A stretch of 64,000 bases of DNA, taken from positions 1 to 64,000 of the forward strand of contig NZ_AZDO01000011.1 of assembly GCF_001435505.1 (NCBI RefSeq), given 5' to 3'. Of the stretch, positions 38,657 to 48,671 are shown piece by piece. The notes under the pieces are model-generated. The model was not told the DNA's origin. It saw only the letters and a list, made by a program, of their open reading frames with translations, and did no database searches. Origin of the DNA: Companilactobacillus futsaii JCM 17355. GTDB taxonomy: Bacteria > Bacillota > Bacilli > Lactobacillales > Lactobacillaceae. The position numbers and the translations under genes were made by a program. Each line of letters starts with the position of its first letter. Position 1 is the stretch's first letter.

Positions 38657-38684
38657 ATTTTACCAGAAATTGAAATGTCTACAA
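38657..38684 (-). promoter_or_regulatory. Promoter of the nudF-mnmA operon
   Basis: Minus-strand TTGTAG (38679-38684) and TAAAAT (38657-38662) with a 16-nt spacer, about 55 nt before nudF. Confidence 0.55.
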
Positions 38685-38692
38685 CCTTGCCA

Positions 38693-38724
38693 AAGAAAAA
38701 GAAAGCACTAATCAGCGCTTTCTT
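38693..38724 (-). terminator. Terminator after the cold-shock-like gene
   Basis: Minus-strand GAAAGCGC-TGATTA-GTGCTTTC with a T-rich tract; the 5' arm overlaps the end of the gene. Confidence 0.8.
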
Positions 38725-38923
38725 CATCTTTGATATTAACATTTACCGCTTGAGGGCCTTTATAACCTGGTGCAATCTCAAAGCTGACATCTAAACCATC
38801 TTTGATGAAATAGTCATCACGATTGAGAACTGAGTCTGCAAAGAAAAAGATATCTTCCTCACCATTATTTATAAAGCCAAAGCCACGGTTATTATTAAAT
38901 CTTACAATTTTTCCTGTGAACAT
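38708..38923 (-). CDS. Divergent cold-shock-domain protein
   Basis: A 71-residue single-stranded nucleic-acid-binding protein. The first half follows the CSD pattern (MFTGKIVRFNNNRGFGFINN, with RNP1-like RGFGFI). The RNP2 part reads DIFFFADSV rather than the canonical DVFVHFSAI, losing the aromatic/His pattern, and the rest is divergent. It starts 12 nt after ileS, with only a weak GGTG ribosome-binding site, so it is probably co-transcribed under the ileS T-box. Confidence 0.8.
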   Translation of the reverse strand: MFTGKIVRFNNNRGFGFINNGEEDIFFFADSVLNRDDYFIKDGLDVSFEIAPGYKGPQAVNVNIKDEESAD

Positions 38924-38935
38924 TATTCACCATTC

Positions 38936-41713
38936 CTAATCATCAAAGCCTTCAGTTTTTGTTTCTGGATATTCTTCAGCAACAATTTTAGCACATCTAG
39001 CACAGAATGTTGGATAATTATTATCACTACCAACATCAGTCTTGATCATACGACATCTTTGACAAACTTCGCCTTCTGCCTTTTGAACTAAGACATCAGC
39101 TAAATCATACTTGTCAGCATTTTCTGGTGTTGCATCAACTAGTTCAAATTGAGAAACAATCAACAATTGGCCAAAGTTGCTGTCGATCTTGTCAAGAACA
39201 GTTTTTAGTTCGTCATTTGGATGTACGGTAACTTTAGCTTCAAGTGATTTACCAATTAATTTATCAGCACGGGCAACTTCAAGTGACTTCAAAACGTTAT
39301 CTCTAAAGTCCATGAATACTTGCCAATCCTTTTGAATTTCTGCTTCATCAGGGATTTCTTCAACAGCTGGCATTTCAGCTAATTGAACGAATTCTTCTGG
39401 TTCTTTAAGGTATTCCCAAACTTGTTCCATTGTATGTGGAAGGATCGGTGTCAATAACTTAGCCAATTTAACAACTGTTTCATAGATGACCGTTTGCATT
39501 GAACGACGTGAATGTGCATCTTCAGCATCGATATAAACAACGTCCTTAGCAAAGTCTAGATAGAAAGTAGACATTTCATTAACGATAAAACTAACGACAT
39601 TCTTAGCTACGTCAGCAAAATCATACTTATCGTAGTCACTTAGAACTTCTTTAACTAAGTTGTTCAACTTAACCTTGATGTACTTGTCTTCTGGACGAAG
39701 ATCATCGTAACTAACACCGTTAGTCTTAGGGTCAAAGTCAGTCGTATTGGCTAACATGAATCTGATAGTATTTCTGATCTTACGATAAGTTTCAGAAACT
39801 TGTTTGAATGAGTCAACTGATACTGAAACATCAGAACTTGAGTCAACTGAAGCAACCCATAAACGAATAATTTCAGCACCGAATTGTCTTTCAATGTCAC
39901 TAGGAGCAATAACGTTACCAAGTGATTTACTCATCTTAACGCCATTCTTATCCAAAGTGAAACCTTGAGAAAGAATTGCTTTGTATCCTGCTTCACCAAA
40001 GGCTGCAACAGAAGTTACTAGCATTGAGTTGAACCAACCACGATATTGATCAGAACCTTCAAGAATTAAATCAGCTGGATAAGTTAGATTATCACGAGTT
40101 CTAGCAACTCCTGCATGAGCTGTCCCAGAGTCGAACCAAACGTCCAAGATATCTGTTTCCTTAGTGAACTTACCATTTGGTGAACCGGCATTAGTATAAC
40201 CTTCTGGAAGAAGATCCTTAGCATCTCTTTCAAACCAAACGTTAGAACCGTATTTACCGAACAATTCAGCTACGTGGTCAACAGTTTCTTTCGTCATAAT
40301 TGGATCGCCGTTTTCAGCGTAGAAAATTGGTAGTGGAACACCCCAAGCACGTTGTCTGGAAATTACCCAATCACCACGGTCACGAATCATATTGTAAAGA
40401 CGTGTCTTACCCCAAGCTGGCTTGAAGTCAATCTTTTCAATAGCATCAAGGATTTGTTGTCTGAACTTATCGATTGAAGCAAACCATTGTGGTGTAGCAC
40501 GAAAAATAACCGGTTTTTTAGTACGCCAATCATGTGGATAACTGTGAGTGAAGAAACTTAACTTCAAAAGTGAGCCGTTTTCTTCCATACGTTTTGTGAT
40601 CAACTTGTTAGCATCATCGTAGAAGACACCTTGATATTCTGGTACTTCGTCAGTAAATTTACCTTGAGCATCGATTGGTGAAAAGACTGGCAACTTGTAT
40701 TTCATACCAACAACAAAATCATCAGCACCAAATCCAGGAGCTGTATGAACTAAGCCAGTACCATCGTCTAGTGTTACGTGATTACCTAAGATCAAAAGTG
40801 ATTCTTGATCGTAGAATGGATGTGTTGCTGTAACGTATTCTAATTCTGAACCTTTGAATGTCTTAAGGATTTCAACGTTCTTCCAACCTAATTCTTCCTG
40901 AACGTATTGAATTCTTTCTTGAGCAACGACATACTTCTTGCCATCAGCATCAACTTCAGCATAGATAAACTTAGGGTTTACACAGATAGCCTTGTTTGAT
41001 GGAATTGTCCAAGGAGTAGTTGTCCAAATAATAAATGAAGCATCAGCATCAACAACGCCCTTACCATCACGTACTTTGAAAGCTACGAAAATTGAAGGTG
41101 ATTTGATGTCTTTATATTCAACTTCAGCTTCAGCTAGAGTTGATTCTGAAGATGGCGACCAATAAACAGGTTTCTTACCACGGTAGATATAACCTTTGTC
41201 AACCATTTCACCAAAGACTTTAACTTCGGCTTCTTCAAATTCTTTTTGATATGTGATATATGGGTGATCCCAATCGGCTGAAACACCTAGGCGTTTGAAA
41301 CCAGCCATTTGTTTCTTGATCTCACCTTCAGCAAATTCGTAACACAATTTACGATATTCGCTCATTGACATTTCCTTACGTTTAATGCCTTTTTTTGCAA
41401 GTTGTTGTTCAATTGGAAGGCCATGAGTATCCCAACCAGGAACGTAAGGTGAACGGAATCCGTTCATAGACTTATAACGAACAATGATATCCTTAGAAAT
41501 CTTGTTCAAAGCATGTCCCATGTGAATGTCACCATTAGCGAATGGAGGTCCATCCAATAGTTCGAAAGTTGGTTTACCTTCGTTTAATTTTTGACGCTTT
41601 TCATAAATTTTGTTTTCTTCCCAAGCTTTTTCCCATTCCGCTTCTTTGTTTGGAAGGTTACCACGCATTGGAAACTTAGTTTTACCCAAGTTTAGAGTAT
41701 CTTTTACTCGCAT
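38936..41713 (-). CDS. ileS: Isoleucyl-tRNA synthetase
   Basis: Charges tRNA-Ile and edits misactivated valine. It is class I with HIGH-type HMGH (about 66-69), a CP1 editing domain with WTTTPWT and [21 protein letters not shown] in [10 protein letters not shown], and a C-terminal zinc site CQRC...CARC. At 925 residues it is the Gram-positive, mupirocin-sensitive type. Preceded by an Ile T-box leader after divIVA. Confidence 0.98.
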   Translation of the reverse strand: MRVKDTLNLGKTKFPMRGNLPNKEAEWEKAWEENKIYEKRQKLNEGKPTFELLDGPPFANGDIHMGHALNKISKDIIVRYKSMNGFRSPYVPGWDTHGLPIEQQLAKKGIKRKEMSMSEYRKLCYEFAEGEIKKQMAGFKRLGVSADWDHPYITYQKEFEEAEVKVFGEMVDKGYIYRGKKPVYWSPSSESTLAEAEVEYKDIKSPSIFVAFKVRDGKGVVDADASFIIWTTTPWTIPSNKAICVNPKFIYAEVDADGKKYVVAQERIQYVQEELGWKNVEILKTFKGSELEYVTATHPFYDQESLLILGNHVTLDDGTGLVHTAPGFGADDFVVGMKYKLPVFSPIDAQGKFTDEVPEYQGVFYDDANKLITKRMEENGSLLKLSFFTHSYPHDWRTKKPVIFRATPQWFASIDKFRQQILDAIEKIDFKPAWGKTRLYNMIRDRGDWVISRQRAWGVPLPIFYAENGDPIMTKETVDHVAELFGKYGSNVWFERDAKDLLPEGYTNAGSPNGKFTKETDILDVWFDSGTAHAGVARTRDNLTYPADLILEGSDQYRGWFNSMLVTSVAAFGEAGYKAILSQGFTLDKNGVKMSKSLGNVIAPSDIERQFGAEIIRLWVASVDSSSDVSVSVDSFKQVSETYRKIRNTIRFMLANTTDFDPKTNGVSYDDLRPEDKYIKVKLNNLVKEVLSDYDKYDFADVAKNVVSFIVNEMSTFYLDFAKDVVYIDAEDAHSRRSMQTVIYETVVKLAKLLTPILPHTMEQVWEYLKEPEEFVQLAEMPAVEEIPDEAEIQKDWQVFMDFRDNVLKSLEVARADKLIGKSLEAKVTVHPNDELKTVLDKIDSNFGQLLIVSQFELVDATPENADKYDLADVLVQKAEGEVCQRCRMIKTDVGSDNNYPTFCARCAKIVAEEYPETKTEGFDD

Positions 41714-41734
41714 CTTTTCACCCCTTCTGAAAAT

Positions 41735-41890
41735 AAAAAGAACCCATCCAATCTAGGACGAGTTCTCGCTATACCACCTATTGGTAAATTACATAAATTG
41801 TCAAAGAGTTGATATACCTTAATTAATTTTTACTAGACTCACACCGTACACTAGCTCGCTGAAAAAATATCCAAAAGGCACTTGTTCTCT
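41735..41890 (-). promoter_or_regulatory. T-box leader (isoleucine) of ileS
   Basis: Senses uncharged tRNA-Ile. Landmarks on the minus strand are AGAGA, GGTGTGAGTC, a specifier loop GGTATATCA giving AUC (Ile) at about 41811-41813, the T-box AGGTGGTATAGCGAGAAC (41761-41779, variant of the usual TGGTACCGCG), and a terminator hairpin GAACTCGTCC-TAGATT-GGATGGGTTC with a T run (about 41736-41766). It begins within a few bases of the divIVA stop. Confidence 0.88.
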
Positions 41891-41892
41891 TA

Positions 41893-42645
41893 TTATTCTT
41901 TAGGATCATCACCAGATTTATCATCTGAAAAATTGAACGTAGGTTCATTTTGTTGATGATTAATCGTATATGTTTCATCTGGTTGGTCATCCTGATAATT
42001 GTCATTATAGTTCATTTGATCCGAATTGAAAACTGATTCTTGATTATTTTCATAATCTTGTGAATTTTTTTGTTGATTATTTTGGTAATTGGCACTCGTA
42101 TCAACGTCTGAATGGCCACCAACTTCTTGTTTTAATTTGTCAGTAGAAGTACTGTCGTTAAGTTTGGACCATTCCGGACTGTCAACCATATCCAATTGCT
42201 GTTTCAACATGCCTTGTAGTCCTTGTCGGAATGAATTGACACTCTTTTTCAGATTGTCAGTCTCAATCGTCACTTGTCTAGCACGATCAGAAGCATCTTG
42301 TAAAATTTGATTGGATTTTTCAGTTGATTGATTTAACAAGTCCCGAGCCTTCTTCTGAGACTCTTCAACGATAATCTGGGCTTCTTGTTCAGATTCATTT
42401 TTAACCTTCTCAGCGGCTTCTTGAGCCACCAAAATAGATTGATTCAAGGCATCCTTCATATCAGTAAAGTATTTTAACTGTTCTGAAGTTTCCTTAAGCT
42501 CTTTTTCTAATTGAGCATTTTTTTGGAGAGCTAAATTATAGTCTTGAGCTGCTTGTTTCAAAAAACTATCAACTTGGTCGCGGTCATAGCCTCGAAATTT
42601 ACTATCAAATTCTTTATCATGTATTTCTACTGGTGACAATACCAT
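41893..42645 (-). CDS. divIVA: Cell division protein DivIVA
   Basis: A coiled-coil protein that senses negative membrane curvature and marks poles and septa. The N-terminal membrane-binding domain has SPVEIHDKEFDSKFRGYD and QVDSFL (residues 4-30), followed by heptad-rich coiled coil to about residue 160. The tail (about 165-250) is Asn/Gln/Asp-rich and probably disordered, longer than in Bacillus DivIVA (about 164 residues). Last division gene of the dcw cluster, 12 nt after ylmH. Confidence 0.95.
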   Translation of the reverse strand: MVLSPVEIHDKEFDSKFRGYDRDQVDSFLKQAAQDYNLALQKNAQLEKELKETSEQLKYFTDMKDALNQSILVAQEAAEKVKNESEQEAQIIVEESQKKARDLLNQSTEKSNQILQDASDRARQVTIETDNLKKSVNSFRQGLQGMLKQQLDMVDSPEWSKLNDSTSTDKLKQEVGGHSDVDTSANYQNNQQKNSQDYENNQESVFNSDQMNYNDNYQDDQPDETYTINHQQNEPTFNFSDDKSGDDPKE

Positions 42646-42657
42646 AACTTCACGCCC

Positions 42658-43452
42658 CTATTTCTTAAAGATATTAACAAGTAAAATATACTTGTTGTTC
42701 TTTGATCGACCCATAATATCATTGATTCGAATACGACCAAAGCCCCTAACACTAAGAGTATCAGTAATGGCAATAAACGCAGACGCATTCTTATTGACGA
42801 CCCAATTGATTTGAACCTTACCATGATCGACCAAGGCTTTAGAACTCTGTCGTGACAAGTCATAGACTGTTGAAATTATTGAGTCCAAGCGCAATGACTG
42901 CACAAGAACTGTTTCATCAATTGACTCATCTTTCGGCAAAATGACCTCAGAAAAATCTTTCTTAATCAAATGGATCTTGTAAGGACCAATTTTTTTCACT
43001 TGTTCTTCAATGTAACTGCTCATTGAATTAAATACAAAAAATTGCCAATTCTCACCATCGGTAATTATGTCTCCAAAACGGTCACGTTCTACGCCTGATC
43101 CTGTTAATGAGCCTAATATTTGACCGTGATGTAAATTAGCAAATTTTTCTGGATAACGTATTTCATACATCGCAATCTCAAAATCTGAATCTTGTGGTAC
43201 AAAATAGTCAGGAGCAATTATTCCCCTGACTCTTTCAGCATTTCTAAAACCCCCGAAGTAATGAACATATAGGTCATCATACTTATTGATCAGGTTATTT
43301 AAAATTGTTTGTTCGCGCAGATTCAAAAATTCAGTCAATTGCGGTGTGTACATCGTTTGAGCTTTTAATAAAATATCACTTATTTTATCAATGAACGGCT
43401 TTTCTTCTGGACGAAAATAGCCGCCGCCAATGATTGTATTTTTATTATCCAT
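42658..43452 (-). CDS. ylmH: YlmH-type S4-domain RNA-binding protein
   Basis: A 264-residue protein conserved in the dcw clusters of Gram-positives. The C-terminal S4 domain (about 185-260, SLRLDSIISTVYDLSRQSS and GKVQINW) predicts binding to structured RNA; in Bacillus, YlmH has been linked to rescue of stalled 50S-peptidyl-tRNA complexes. The N-terminal portion (FRPEEKPFIDKI) is family-typical. It lies 2 nt after yggT and 12 nt before divIVA. Confidence 0.9.
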   Translation of the reverse strand: MDNKNTIIGGGYFRPEEKPFIDKISDILLKAQTMYTPQLTEFLNLREQTILNNLINKYDDLYVHYFGGFRNAERVRGIIAPDYFVPQDSDFEIAMYEIRYPEKFANLHHGQILGSLTGSGVERDRFGDIITDGENWQFFVFNSMSSYIEEQVKKIGPYKIHLIKKDFSEVILPKDESIDETVLVQSLRLDSIISTVYDLSRQSSKALVDHGKVQINWVVNKNASAFIAITDTLSVRGFGRIRINDIMGRSKNNKYILLVNIFKK

Positions 43453-43454
43453 AG

Positions 43455-43721
43455 TTAAATTATTAAAAATATCGCTTTCTGCAATAATCGAATTAATATC
43501 AGTGCAACTATTGGAGAAAAATCTAGAAAACCTATACTAGTTGGAATAAATCTTCTAATTAAGTTCAAGAATGGATCTACTGCTCTAACTATCAGACTTC
43601 CAAAAGCTGAATTATATAGCGAAGGTATAAAAGACATTATACAATACAAAAAAATTATAAATTCATACAATTCGAAAGCCAAACTAATAATGAACGGCAG
43701 TCCACTTACAATTCGATCCAT
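43455..43721 (-). CDS. yggT: YggT/YlmG family membrane protein
   Basis: An 88-residue protein with two transmembrane helices (about 13-32 and 63-85) flanking the family motif DPFLNLIRRFIP. It sits in its usual place between sepF and ylmH. The role is not settled; in plastids relatives affect nucleoid and division. Confidence 0.88.
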   Translation of the reverse strand: MDRIVSGLPFIISLAFELYEFIIFLYCIMSFIPSLYNSAFGSLIVRAVDPFLNLIRRFIPTSIGFLDFSPIVALILIRLLQKAIFLII

Positions 43722-43735
43722 ATCATTCCTCGACT

Positions 43736-44143
43736 TTATTCGTTTATATCTGGTATGCTTCCGTCGATTTCAAACTTAGGTGGTGTGCAAAGAAAAATTT
43801 TATCGCCGACACGTTTAATTTCACCATTAATGGCATAAATAGCTCCTGTCAAAAAATCCACGATCCGTTTTGATTGTTGATCATTGACATTAGTAAAATT
43901 GACGATTACTGCTTTATTGTTCAACAGTTGCTTTGCGATAACTTTCGCATCCGAGTAAACCCTAGGTTGATAAATAGCAATTTTACTATTGGGCTTAGTT
44001 CTTGCTTCACTAGCTGTACTCATAGATACTACCTTTTCGTTATTTGCGTAGTTTTCTTGCCTTGGTTGTGTTTCTGGCTTCTTTTCATCGAAGTCTTCTT
44101 CATCATTGATGCCAAAAAAACTGCCTAACTTTTCAAATGCCAT
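43736..44143 (-). CDS. sepF: Cell division protein SepF
   Basis: Binds the FtsZ C-terminus and membrane and organises FtsZ filaments. The N-terminal amphipathic helix ([11 protein letters not shown]) is the membrane anchor, a charged linker follows, and the SepF core (about 50-130) has [29 protein letters not shown] and FLCTPP. It has 135 residues. Downstream of ftsZ in the standard order. Confidence 0.96.
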   Translation of the reverse strand: MAFEKLGSFFGINDEEDFDEKKPETQPRQENYANNEKVVSMSTASEARTKPNSKIAIYQPRVYSDAKVIAKQLLNNKAVIVNFTNVNDQQSKRIVDFLTGAIYAINGEIKRVGDKIFLCTPPKFEIDGSIPDINE

Positions 44144-44157
44144 AGGAAAGTCTCCTT

Positions 44158-45393
44158 TTATTTTTTGTTACGACGCTTAAAAATTGGAGGAGTTGAATCA
44201 TCATCGTCATCACTTAAATCAATTGTTTCAGGTTTTTGGAAGATTTCAAAATCACCTTTTTCACCCGAAACATTGTTGCTCTTGGATGAATCACGATTAA
44301 TATCCCAATCCGCTAAGGGATCATTTGATGGTTTAGTTTGAGGTCTTGATTGAACTTGCTCATCTGGTTTTTTGCTGTTATCCAAAGTAGCTCTTGGATT
44401 GTGCAAAGGACGTCTAGTTGGTTCTTTTTTCTTGTCGCCACTTTCAACACCAGTAGCAATAACTGTTACCTTAACTTGATCACCTAAAGTATCGTCGATT
44501 GAAGTACCAAAGATTATATTAACATCAGATGTAGCTTGTTCGGAAACAATTTGCGCTGCATCTTGGGCTTCAAATAGTGATAAGTCTGGTCCACCAGTAA
44601 TATTAAGAAGTACTTGCTTAGCACCGTCAATTGAAACTTCAAGTAATGGTGAAGAAATAGCTTTCTTAGTAGCTTCAGTAATTCTGTTTTCACCATTAGC
44701 TGTACCGATACCCATCAAAGCAGAACCTTGATCAGACATAACAGTCTTAACATCCGCAAAATCCAAGTTAACAAAACCAGGTGATGTGATCAAATCAGAG
44801 ATGCTTTGAACACCTTGACGTAAAACGTCATCAGCAACACTGAAAGCTTCATTCATTGGAGTTTTCTTATCAACAATTTCTAATAACTTACTGTTAGAAA
44901 TTAAAACTAAGGTATCAACATCTTTTTTAAGTTCAGTGATTCCATCGGCGGCAAAACGTGAACGCTTAGCACCTTCAAAAGCAAAAGGACGTGTTACAAC
45001 GCCGACTGTCAAAGCACCACTTTCCTTAGCAATGTTAGCTACGATAGGAGCGGCACCAGTACCAGTTCCACCACCCATTCCGGCAGTGACAAAAATCATA
45101 TCTGCACCTTCAAGGGCTTCTTTAATGGCTTCTTCACTTTCTTGAGCAGCTTTTTGTCCAACCTCAGGATTTGAACCAGCACCTAACCCTCTAGTTAACT
45201 TAGGTCCTAATTGAATCTTAGTTTCAGCATTTGAATTTTCTAGAGCTTGAACGTCAGTGTTAGCAGCAATAAATTGAACGCCTTTGATATCTGCTTCAAC
45301 CATTCGATTAACAGCATTTCCGCCGGCACCACCGACACCGATAACTTTAATTACCGCTCCCTTATTTTGGCTTGAGTCTAAAGTATATTCCAT
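44158..45393 (-). CDS. ftsZ: Cell division protein FtsZ
   Basis: The tubulin-like GTPase forming the division ring. The GTP-binding signature [10 protein letters not shown], the N-terminal [15 protein letters not shown], and the T7 synergy-loop region [11 protein letters not shown] are present. A disordered linker rich in Asp/Ser/Pro leads to the C-terminal peptide [12 protein letters not shown] that binds SepF/FtsA. ATG at 45393 (MEYTLDSS) was chosen because GGAGG lies 9 nt upstream; ATG at 45417 is before that box. About 411 residues. Confidence 0.98.
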   Translation of the reverse strand: MEYTLDSSQNKGAVIKVIGVGGAGGNAVNRMVEADIKGVQFIAANTDVQALENSNAETKIQLGPKLTRGLGAGSNPEVGQKAAQESEEAIKEALEGADMIFVTAGMGGGTGTGAAPIVANIAKESGALTVGVVTRPFAFEGAKRSRFAADGITELKKDVDTLVLISNSKLLEIVDKKTPMNEAFSVADDVLRQGVQSISDLITSPGFVNLDFADVKTVMSDQGSALMGIGTANGENRITEATKKAISSPLLEVSIDGAKQVLLNITGGPDLSLFEAQDAAQIVSEQATSDVNIIFGTSIDDTLGDQVKVTVIATGVESGDKKKEPTRRPLHNPRATLDNSKKPDEQVQSRPQTKPSNDPLADWDINRDSSKSNNVSGEKGDFEIFQKPETIDLSDDDDDSTPPIFKRRNKK

Positions 45394-45432
45394 TAAGGAG
45401 TTCCTCCTACAAATCATTTAATTTATTATTTA

Positions 45433-46767
45433 TTAATCAAAAAATCTACTCCAAAAGTCCTTGAATTTCGACGTTTTCTTAGCCTTTGGCTCTGACGTCT
45501 CTTCTTCTGTTGGTTGGTCCTCTTGAGTCGTATCAACAGATTGTTCTGGTTGCACTTGTGGTTGTTCCGGAACAGTTTGTTGAGGTCTACTATTTGAAAC
45601 AGTAGCACCATTAACAACATTGTCAGCAATTACTCCAATGTCATTCAATCTTGAAGCGTAAGTAACTAATCCTAATCCCAAGGAATAAGAAGGATATCTC
45701 ATACCCATTTGCGTAGGAACATAACTCCTTACCTTAACATCAAAAATCTTTCGGGCAAGATCTTCAATATTAGGAGTTGCTGCGACACCACCAGTAAGTA
45801 CGATACCACCCGGAAGTGATAACGCTCCAGCCTCTTCTAGTGGTGCTTGCAATCTCGTAAAGATTTGGTTCAATCTAGCTTCAATGATTTCAGCCAAATA
45901 TTCTTCTGAAACCATGGTTGGTTCACTCTTGCCAACTACTTCTACGTTAATATTTTCTTCAGTATCTGATTTATCAGCTGATGCATTACCGTAATAAAGT
46001 TTTAGTTGGTTAGCATTCTCAACTGTCGTATTCAAGACAACGGAGATATCGTGGGTAACGTAATCTCCACCTTCAAAGTCTACAGTTGACAATTTCAAGT
46101 TGTGATCATGTACGACTGAAGCGGTTGTTTGACCAGCTCCCATATCGATTATAACGGCTCCAAAATCACTTTCACCGTCATTTAATACCACCTGACTCAA
46201 TGCCATTGGAGAGATTACTTTATGAATAATATTTAGACCAGCCTTTTGAATGGCTTTTTTAGTATTATGTACGATTGTTTTTGGCGCCGTATAAATGATT
46301 CCCGTCATTTCCAAACGGACACCGATCATTCCACGTGGATCACGAATATTAGTGAATCCATCAACGGAAAACTGTTTAGGTATTAGAGAAACTACTTCTC
46401 TTTCACTAGGTAAGTTTTGGACCATAGCGGCCAACATCACTTGTCTGACATCATTTTCGTTGATTTCTTTTGATTGAGAACCAACCGCTATCATCCCTTG
46501 GCATTTCTCAATCTGTAACATGTTTGCCGATATACCGACTACAACGTTACGAATAGTTATATTTGCTTGTGTCTCGGCCTTTTTAATAGCCTTTTTAATA
46601 GCACCTGCCGCTTTGTCTATATCAACTATAACGCCACGACTGACTCCCTCAGAGCGTTCACTTCCAACGCCCACGATACTTAATCTATCATCGGACGATT
46701 CAGCAACGACTACTTTTATTGAATTAGTACCGATATCTAGACCTACAAAGAATTCAGAATTGTCCAT
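45433..46767 (-). CDS. ftsA: Cell division protein FtsA
   Basis: An actin-like protein that tethers FtsZ to the membrane. N-terminal GLDIGTNSIKV and the second phosphate loop DMGAGQTTASVV mark the actin ATPase fold; the SHS2/1C domain lies between. A Pro/Gln/Glu-rich linker leads to the C-terminal amphipathic helix SKFKDFWSRFFD that inserts in the membrane. It has 444 residues. About 40 nt before ftsZ. Confidence 0.97.
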   Translation of the reverse strand: MDNSEFFVGLDIGTNSIKVVVAESSDDRLSIVGVGSERSEGVSRGVIVDIDKAAGAIKKAIKKAETQANITIRNVVVGISANMLQIEKCQGMIAVGSQSKEINENDVRQVMLAAMVQNLPSEREVVSLIPKQFSVDGFTNIRDPRGMIGVRLEMTGIIYTAPKTIVHNTKKAIQKAGLNIIHKVISPMALSQVVLNDGESDFGAVIIDMGAGQTTASVVHDHNLKLSTVDFEGGDYVTHDISVVLNTTVENANQLKLYYGNASADKSDTEENINVEVVGKSEPTMVSEEYLAEIIEARLNQIFTRLQAPLEEAGALSLPGGIVLTGGVAATPNIEDLARKIFDVKVRSYVPTQMGMRYPSYSLGLGLVTYASRLNDIGVIADNVVNGATVSNSRPQQTVPEQPQVQPEQSVDTTQEDQPTEEETSEPKAKKTSKFKDFWSRFFD

Positions 46768-46842
46768 TAATCGTAGCAGCCTCCCTTACCTAGAAAAATC
46801 TATTCACTAAAAAATTTTAACACAAATATGATTATATTAAAC

Positions 46843-47544
46843 CTATTTCTTGTCTTTAAAAGGATAAGAATAGGCACCGATCTCTAAATCTATAACACCT
46901 TTTTTCTTCATTTGTGATGCCATCCCTGGATAATATTTCAATTTCGACTGAACCGTTCGCATATCAGCAATTACTTTATTGCCATCATTCATATCAATCT
47001 TGATGCGATATGGATTCAATTTTGTCGGAGCGTTACGGATCTCAGAAATATTAGTTTGAATATTTTTTGACAATCTAGCATAAATATTGGAAATTTGTTT
47101 CAATCTTTTATGCCTAAAATTACTATAAATCGGATAATTTCCAATCGGTGAATTGAGTTTTTGATCAATGATCTGACCGTTATTAATAATTCGATAATAG
47201 CCACCATTTTTAGCAATAAAACCGAGTGTTGGACGCTCTTTAACCGTAATAGTCAAATCACGTAAATTACGAGTTCTAAACGAAATAGATTCAATTGATG
47301 GTAACTTTTTCTCAGCTTTTTTCGAAATCGAACTGTGATGCAGCAAAACATCGAATAAATTAGAATTATCATCAATCGCAGTAGCATTGATAACTTGCTG
47401 CGCTCCTAAGTCGTTTACACCTTTGACGTTGACATTTCTAACCTTACTCAAAGGCGAACCAAAATAAGCAATTAAAACTATGAAAAAGACTATCACAATA
47501 ATTAAGCTGTTTTTACTTACTTTGATTTTTCTCTTCTTCAACAC
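46843..47544 (-). CDS. divIB: Cell division protein DivIB/FtsQ
   Basis: A bitopic divisome protein working with FtsL and DivIC to activate septal wall synthesis. A basic cytosolic tail, one transmembrane helix (about 13-30, LIIVIVFFIVLIAYFG), a POTRA domain (VRNVNVKGVNDLGAQQVINA) and the FtsQ domain (LTITVKERPTLGFIAKNGGYY) are seen. At 233 residues it is shorter than many (about 260-290), mainly lacking a long cytosolic and C-terminal tail. Confidence 0.93.
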   Translation of the reverse strand: MLKKRKIKVSKNSLIIVIVFFIVLIAYFGSPLSKVRNVNVKGVNDLGAQQVINATAIDDNSNLFDVLLHHSSISKKAEKKLPSIESISFRTRNLRDLTITVKERPTLGFIAKNGGYYRIINNGQIIDQKLNSPIGNYPIYSNFRHKRLKQISNIYARLSKNIQTNISEIRNAPTKLNPYRIKIDMNDGNKVIADMRTVQSKLKYYPGMASQMKKKGVIDLEIGAYSYPFKDKK

Positions 47545-47558
47545 CTAATCCTCAAATC

Positions 47559-48671
47559 TTACTTATTTACTAAGTCGACCAAGACTTTGATCAAACGATC
47601 AGTTGCATCAGGCACACCAATTTTCTTAGAATTGACCGACATCTCTTGTTGCAATTTAGTATTGCTCATAATTTGATTGATTTCTTTAAACAAACTATCG
47701 GAATTCAAGTCCTTTTCAGGAATCACGACCGCTGCATCGACTTTGGCAACAGAGAGTGCATTTTTTGTTTGATGATTATGCGTTACATAAGGACTAGGAA
47801 TGAAAATTGCGGGGATTCCTAATGCTGTTATCTCAGCGATACTAGTTGCACCACTACGACCAACAATCAACTTAATATCCGGCAAAATTTCAGGCATATT
47901 ATCAATATATGGTAATACCGAAACATTTGCACTCTTTAAGTATTTATCATCTATCAACTTAATAACGCCGTCATAGTGCACCCGACCAGTTACAAATAAC
48001 ACTTGATAGTCACTTTCAACAAATTTAGACATCGTATCGATAACAGCTTGATTAATTGGTTTAGCACCTCTAGAACCACCAAAAATCATAACGGTATCTT
48101 TATTTGGTTCTAAGCCAAATTCAGTTAAACGATCATTTTTTTGAATGCCGACTACTTCTTGAGCTCGCGGATTACCAGTGAAAACGATTTTTTTCTTTTC
48201 ATTGAATTGATCAACAGCTTCTGTGAAAGCAATCGCAATCTTATCAACGAATTTACCTAAGAATTTATTCGTAACACCAGCAATCGTGTTTTGTTCATGG
48301 ATCACAGTTGGTATGTGCATCGTGTGTGCTGCATAGACGATTGCACTTGAAACATATCCACCGGTTCCAACGACGATATCCGGCTTAAATTCTTTGATGA
48401 TCTTACGAGATTTATGAATGCTCGACAAGAATAGCTGAACAGTCTTTAAATTCTCTAAACTTAATTTACGTCTAAAGCCCTGGATTTCAATCGTCTTAAA
48501 GTTAATCCCAGCATTCTTAACAATTTTGCTTTCTAAGCCTTTTTCTGTCCCAACGTATAAAACATCATCAATCATGTCACGCTCTTTTAGACGCTTAATC
48601 AAGGCCATTGCAGGGTAAATATGTCCTCCAGTACCACCACCGGAAACAATAATACGCATTTTAGTCATCAT
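47559..48671 (-). CDS. murG: UDP-GlcNAc:lipid I transferase MurG
   Basis: Makes lipid II at the inner face of the membrane. Signature GGGTGGHIYPA near the N-terminus and FGGSRGAKPIN, GRSGATSIAEITALGIPAIFIPSP in the C-terminal UDP-GlcNAc-binding half. About 370 residues; overlaps murD by 11 nt. ATG at 48671 has GGGAG about 6 nt upstream, though MRIIVSGGG at 48659 could also start. Confidence 0.97.
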   Translation of the reverse strand: MMTKMRIIVSGGGTGGHIYPAMALIKRLKERDMIDDVLYVGTEKGLESKIVKNAGINFKTIEIQGFRRKLSLENLKTVQLFLSSIHKSRKIIKEFKPDIVVGTGGYVSSAIVYAAHTMHIPTVIHEQNTIAGVTNKFLGKFVDKIAIAFTEAVDQFNEKKKIVFTGNPRAQEVVGIQKNDRLTEFGLEPNKDTVMIFGGSRGAKPINQAVIDTMSKFVESDYQVLFVTGRVHYDGVIKLIDDKYLKSANVSVLPYIDNMPEILPDIKLIVGRSGATSIAEITALGIPAIFIPSPYVTHNHQTKNALSVAKVDAAVVIPEKDLNSDSLFKEINQIMSNTKLQQEMSVNSKKIGVPDATDRLIKVLVDLVNK

